This document shows, in pieces, positions 58,653 to 64,000 of a stretch of 64,000 bases of DNA. Under the pieces are notes generated by a model, which was given only the letters and a program-made list of their open reading frames with translations, did not search any database and was not told where the DNA came from. Origin of the DNA: Camellia lanceoleosa (taxonomy: Eukaryota > Streptophyta > Magnoliopsida > Ericales > Theaceae); the NCBI GenBank assembly GCA_025200525.1, contig CM045762.1, positions 75,389,217 through 75,453,216 on the forward strand, in the 5' to 3' direction. Every line of letters starts with the position of its first letter. The stretch's first letter is position 1. The position numbers were made by a program, and so were the translations under genes.

Positions 58653-60340
58653 GGCTTACAGCTTTTAACAAACACCTCACACACACACAATCAAATGGAG
58701 CATTCTTGGCTTAAGAGAGGGAGGGAAAGAGGGTTTGTTTGTATGCCAAGAGGGGAAATAGAATTAATCCAACCAAGAAAAAACATTACCTAATACAGTG
58801 ATACAAGATAAAGAATAAGAACAATTCACATCACACCAAAAGTAGCAAATATATGAAGAGACCTAAACAAGGAGCTTCATGATTTACATGTTGAAAGCTA
58901 TCCGAAAATTGGGTCTTTAAATTATCACGAAATCTGGGAGTGGTTTGCGAGCATATACTTAATTCTTAATGAACTTACTTATCTTGTATTAAATTGGGCA
59001 GCAGAGATAGTAAGATCGAAACAGAGATTTTACTACCCAGATTTTGCACATTTCTGCTCAAATGCAGGGAAAACTAATGGTTTCAACTATAATAGCCTAA
59101 CATATATTTTATTCTTAAACCAAGAAATATACATGTACATACACATTCACAACACTCCAATTGTGATTAACTTGATCAGTGCATCTTCTTTTGTCTCACT
59201 CTCCCAAACTAACAAATTTGTTCCTGAGTTAAAATAGTCTCCAAATGATCCATATACAGAATAATTTTATCCCCATAAAATAATCCAAAGTCAAAAAATG
59301 ATCCATATATAGAATAGTTTTATCCTAATAAAATAATCCATTCTCATTTTTTATTCAAATCAAATAGTATCTAAAATATGTTGTGATATGTAAAAAATAA
59401 ATAAATAAATAAATGAATAATATTTTTAACAATGAATGAGATTTATCCCAATATCCGCTTCTTTGCAAGGATATCATATTCGAAACGTTTTGCCAAAATA
59501 ACGTGTGCAAATTTGAAAAAAGAAAAAATTCTAAACAACATGAAACTTGAAAACCCTACCCATTAATTTGCAAAAAACGAAATGAAAGTATATCAAAATC
59601 AAAAAAAAAAAAATCAAACAATTCCATAGTTGTGGAATAAATTTCCAGCGACGATAATCAGTTGATCAAACCCACGCATACATACATCTTATTGGAAGGT
59701 CATATAAATACACATTGGCATCGGTCATTGACCACTCTTGAAAATACAAAATCACAAATAAAAAAAAACATAGAAAATGAAACTCTAAAGAAGTACCCCC
59801 CCCCCCCAAAAAAAAAAAAAGGAACTAGAAGAGGTAAAAAGTGAAAAGATGAAATTTGACTCTCTCCTTAGAGTCTGAGGCTCCACACATTAAATTAACA
59901 ACTAGTTTCGTCGACTACAAGTCAAAGTAAATACCCATATCCAAAGAAACTAACACATTAATCAAATCCCAATAAAGCGGTCCAAGCACTTCAGACCCAT
60001 GAGAACATCATATGAACAACAAAAACAAAATGAAAATATCAGAGAAAAAAAAATTAAATGCTACCTAGGGTTCATAATGAGAGGGAAGAGAGGATGGGAA
60101 AGAGGGATACATGTGTACCGTGAGAGTCCCTTCTAATCATATTGTGGAAGAATGCTTCAGCAAAGAGCCGATCACTCAGCCGTGGGTTGCAACAGTAAGC
60201 ACACCAGAGAAAGAGCAGAGGTATCAAGCGAGAGAGATGAAATTTGATGGTCTTGAAGATAACAACCCTTCAACTTCTCAACCCTTAGATATGTATTGAT
60301 TGTTCTATATATCAGATTGTGAGGAAGTTTTTTTTTTTCT
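58653..60340. other. AT-rich sequence, no supported gene
   Basis: No coding family recognised. It holds a 53-bp direct duplication (ATGATCCATATA at 59245 and 59298), a poly-C/poly-A tract at 59797-59820, and a 62-codon frame at 60111-60299 without any family resemblance. Confidence 0.5.
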
Positions 60341-60960
60341 ACAATGGGCCCAATTTTTTTTTTTTTAAGACAAAATAATTTGTCACCAATCACCAATTTT
60401 GGGCGCCTTTTTCTTGGTGTGTGGCGCCAAATATTCGGCTTTTCTTGTGGCAAATTTTTTTTTACCAAATTAAATTTTTTGTCTCCAAAAGAAAACCCCT
60501 TCTTTTGATTTTTATGACAAAATTAAAAATTTTATTTGGTTTCATTTTTTGAAAGCGACTTTTAAATTAATTGCAAACCTTAGTGATTTTTTTATTTATA
60601 TTTTAGTCACTTTTTTTTTTAATTTTTAGTTGTACATCTAAAAGGTCAAAAATAAAAAATTAACTCAAATATAAAACAATTCAACAAAGACAAACGAAAA
60701 CCCGTTTAAAAATAATATATGAGAATTTAAATCAAAAAAATCTTCTGGTTCAAAAACTAGCGAACAATAATATGAAAAACAATTAAGTTGGAGTTATTTG
60801 TGTTTTTTAAATACACTTCATTTAAATATACTTCAAAAGTAAAATATTTATGAAAAAAAAAATCAATAAAAAAAATGACAATGTACCAAAATTTTATATT
60901 TTTTTTTTTGTATGTACTGAATTTTTTATAGTGTTTTTATAAATTTTGTACTTTTTAAGT
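60341..60960. other. AT-rich sequence with CACTA-like words
   Basis: TTTGTCACC, TTTTTTGTCTCC and AGCGACTTT words resemble CACTA subterminal repeats (compare 24450). A TATAGTG near 60920 could be a terminus, but it does not match the end at 24268. No gene. Confidence 0.35.
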
Positions 60961-60969
60961 TTATCTAAA

Positions 60970-61252
60970 GGGAAAATTACACAGGTGTACCTATACTTTG
61001 TCTTTTGTGTCATTTTGGTCCCTACACTTTCAATTGGCACAATTTTGACTCTTAGTTTTAAATTTTGTGTCAATTTGATCCATTGATAATGCCGTTAGTG
61101 TTTTTAAATGAAAATAATCACTAAATTGATTGAAATTAACTCAATGAGGTTAGTAAATTTATAATTTTCTATAAAATATATATATATATATGACACATAC
61201 CATTTATATGACACAAGGACCAAAGTACCAGGACAACTACTGCAATTTGTCC
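60970..61252. mobile_element. MITE with 9-bp TSD (Mutator-type likely)
   Basis: 283 bp with imperfect inverted ends (GGGAAAATTAC left; complement of GGACAAATTGC right) and a TTTGGTCC block near each end. Perfect 9-bp direct repeats TTATCTAAA lie at 60961-60969 and 61253-61261. Confidence 0.75.
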
Positions 61253-61261
61253 TTATCTAAA

Positions 61262-61663
61262 TTAAAGGGATCTAAAAAGTAAAAAAAGAAAAAAAATTAT
61301 AATATCAAAAAAATGTTCACTAAAAAAATATAGATTAAAAATTAAAAATTAATTATTAAAAACTCCATACTAAACAAGGTAATGTTTTCTATTAATTTTG
61401 AAAATTAAAAAATTATTATTAATTTTTCCTCTATATTTTTTCTCACAAAAAAAATAGCTACATTAATTATCTTTTTTTTTTTTTGGTGGAGACGGGTTTT
61501 GACCTGCAATTTTTCTAAAATGGGTGCTCTAGACAGAAAGAGTAGAGTTAGTTCAAACAATGAGAAAAAGTGCTTATGCAAGAGGGGCCTTTACTATGAG
61601 AAAGAATAGTTGGTTTGCATAGGGTGCCTTCTTGGATAATAGCTTCAATACTAGCATGCATGA
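61262..61663. other. AT-rich sequence, no gene
   Basis: Poly-A and poly-T tracts. Nothing else is recognised. Confidence 0.5.
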
Positions 61664-64000
61664 TGTAACAACCCCATTGCGTAATATTTTATATTTAATT
61701 AATGATGGAGATTTGAATTTTATTGCCTACTATTCAGATTTAATTTGGGGATTATGAAAATTATGGAGACTGATTTGTATACGATTCTATGGAAAATTTA
61801 TTTGGAATTAGAAATAGAAAGCCTAATTGGCTCAAGAAATGATAAGTAGTGAGTTGAATTATTTTAATTTTGAGTATCAGATCATATAGGAGTTTAATTA
61901 AATATTTGATTCAGAGTTGTAAAATGGAGATTTGATTAATTGGATCCAACTATGAGTTATTACGTTATGAGAAGTGGGAATTGAGATTATTGCGAATTCA
62001 ATTTATTTATAAGGTATTCAATTTGAGTATGTAATTTATTGACGAAGAACTTGAGTTTGACCTGTAATTAAGGGCCTTACTAATGTGAGAAATCACAATT
62101 GATAATGGAAATAAGCTTAATTTGATATTTGAAGCCTTTTGGGAGTTTGATTAAAACTTCTGATTTAGATTGATAATTTAAATATAATTAATTGGGCTCT
62201 AATGGAAGTCAAATTAGGTTAATTAAATTATGTGAGACGTGTGATTAGTCATGATTAGTGTAATTATGTGGTTGTTGTGGAATTGCATGTGTAAGGATGT
62301 GAATTATAAGGATTCGAAGTTGTATCTGTCGGTTATAATAAAATCTATTGAAATTATGAATTTTGGACTGAAAATTGAAAGCCTTAGAGGCGCGATAAAC
62401 CTAAACTGACCACATAGTTATGATCAGCATGATTTTTAGATCCTAGTATGAAGTTTTGTAAAAATTTGATTCAGAATGAATTAAATTGATTTTTATTAAA
62501 TATTATATCTTATATATATATATATATATGTATATATAAGTATTTGGGCCTTAGTTGAGATAGACTCAACAAGAAGATATTTTGGGAGAGAAAAGGGAAC
62601 AAAGGAAAGGAAAAGAAAAGTCTAGAGAGAAGAGGAACCGAAGAGAAGAAAAAAAGGAGGAGAAGGAAGGACAAAAGGAAAAAAAGAAAGAAAAATCCAA
62701 ATGAGCTAGAGATTCAAGCTTAGAAATCCTAAGAAAATCATTATCAGGTATGAAACTTGATTCTTTACTAGAATTCCATGTCAAAACCTAGCTAAAAATT
62801 GATTATAAATGAGTTTTGGAAGATTGAAATAAGAGGAGAATAGAAAAGTTTGGAAACTAGGAAGAAATTTAAGAAATTCATGAAAAAGTCAAGGTTTGAA
62901 TTGATTTTAAGCAAGATTTGAGAAAATCAATTGTTGTACCATGACCTAGCATCTCTTATTCATGATTAGGAAGCTTTTGAACTTGATTTTGAAGGATTAG
63001 AATTGATAAAGTAAAGAAAAGTTCAAAAAATATTTAAAACATGAGTTTAATCTATTGTTTGCATGTTTAATCTCCAAATCAATGCATATTCATGAGGTTT
63101 CCTTAGTTTTCCATCATTTATATACCTATTAGGATGTCTTGGAACAAGATTTGGGCTTTGAGGAAGTGAAAAATGGGTTTAGAATGTCAAAAACAACCTA
63201 GAATACCAAGCTTCGCGAACTATGTTCTTCTTTCCGTACGTGCCCTAGAAAGCACCACATGTGCGGCACACCCTCCGCACATGCGGAATCAGTCCCCGCA
63301 TGTGCGGCCAGCCAAACCCTAGACACTTTGGTATTCTGAAATAATCGCACTTGGTCTCACACCTTGTCCCGTACGTGCGAATTTGGTTCAGCAGGTGCGG
63401 AAAACCCCTGTTTCAACCCAACTTCAAATAGGCATGTCTCCCTCATTCGGACTCCGTTTTAAGTGATTCTTAAGCCTAAATTCAAGCCCCGGAAGTCTGG
63501 TTTCCAATGGTGGGGGTCTCATATCCAAATTCTAAGTACATAAATAGATATGTTGAAATTAGTGAAGTCTGTTCACTTTCTTTCTAATCGTTTCATGCTA
63601 TTTTCTCTCCTAACCCAGTTTCCTTTCATTTCTTCCTATTTTCCTAGATATGAATTATGACCCATTGAGGACTAATGAGTTTAGAACCAACATAAATGAT
63701 TGGTTAAGGCAAAGTAAGGGATCGGTTTCTCTGATTTGATTAAGAAAATATTAAGAGAAGTAAATTTGATCGAGAGAGTAATGTTATGTTTCAATATGTT
63801 GTGTTATGTAATTGTGTTTGTAGGTCAAGAAGAGGACATTGCCCAACTGCTACTAGAAGCCCATCACTCTGAGTAATAGTATAGTAAAGATATGTTTTTC
63901 ATTATCTATTTGGATTTATGTACAACATGATTCTCTAAATATCGTATTTTGTCAAAATGCACAAGTTTTCAAGAAATGTGAAATGAGTTATGAACAAGAA
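61664..64000 (+). mobile_element. start of a large LTR, gypsy-like, running out of the window
   Basis: Begins TGTAACAACCCC, a common plant LTR start. It has a TATA box (TATATATAAG, 62531), a purine-rich leader (62575-62700) and a splice donor CAG-GTATGA at 62748. Further on are diverged CACGTG-like words (63231-63400) and a module shared with LTR C (AAGCCCCGGAAGT, 63485). No second terminus is in the window. Confidence 0.5.
63824..63876 (+). CDS. possible short 3' exon in the LTR
   Basis: After a TTGTGTTTGTAG acceptor the frame reads GQEEDIAQLLLEAHHSE and stops at 63874-63876. Together with the donor at 62748 it would make a spliced short peptide. Very tentative; no family recognised. Confidence 0.2.

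Noticed and set aside
60111..60299. 62-codon frame that might be a host gene fragment
   Set aside because: No recognised domain, no splice context and AT-rich repeat surroundings; cannot be supported.
5887..64000. tRNA, rRNA or other structural RNA genes
   Set aside because: None recognised by eye; the tRNA-like matches are only the primer-binding sites of retroelements.

Overview
This is a gene-poor stretch of plant nuclear heterochromatin, very probably from a seed plant (likely a eudicot) with a large genome. No intact host gene is visible. Almost all recognisable content is transposable elements: Ty3/gypsy LTR retrotransposons of the Tat type, one CACTA DNA transposon, one hAT-type element and several MITEs, nested in one another and decayed by nonsense and transition mutations. 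Species cannot be read from the sequence.

Layout. 1-5886: the 3' end of Tat-like element A (plus strand), with two antisense genes (a plant-mobile-domain gene and an unrecognised one) and a 759-bp 3' LTR. 6196-6596: Mutator-type MITE with a 9-bp target duplication. 7203-7434: minisatellite. 8171-10500: minus-strand LTR-like fragment with a CACGTG cluster. 11309-11644: second MITE (11-bp target duplication). 12112-23924: element B, a full-length Tat element on the minus strand with LTRs of about 0.8 kb, an ATAAT target duplication, gag-protease-RT-RNaseH-RNaseH-integrase, tandem repeats, and an antisense gene with a Transposase_28-type domain and coiled coil. 24268-about 33560: CACTA element (minus strand) with a Transposase_24-type gene and a TNP2-type transposase gene; a 1138-bp hAT-type element sits in an intron of the former.

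34118-57484: element C, an Ogre/Tat-like retrotransposon on the minus strand with 4.7-kb LTRs and an AGTCA target duplication. It carries only a broken gag, no pol, and a 1.6-kb tandem array. Its right LTR is interrupted by element D (48192-53494), a non-coding LTR element that shares primer-binding-site and polypurine-tract motifs with element B. D is followed by a second copy of 574 bp of the host LTR. 57490-61663 is AT-rich repeat debris with a third MITE (60970-61252). 61664 to the end is the start of another LTR.

How the parts relate. Element B shows what an autonomous partner looks like; D and C look like non-autonomous relatives that would need pol in trans. The most interesting features are the antisense genes of elements A and B. 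In both, a short intron (77 and 76 nt) with consensus ends joins two open frames, which suggests these antisense genes were selected as spliced transcripts. Each Tat-like element also carries its own over-used short DNA word.
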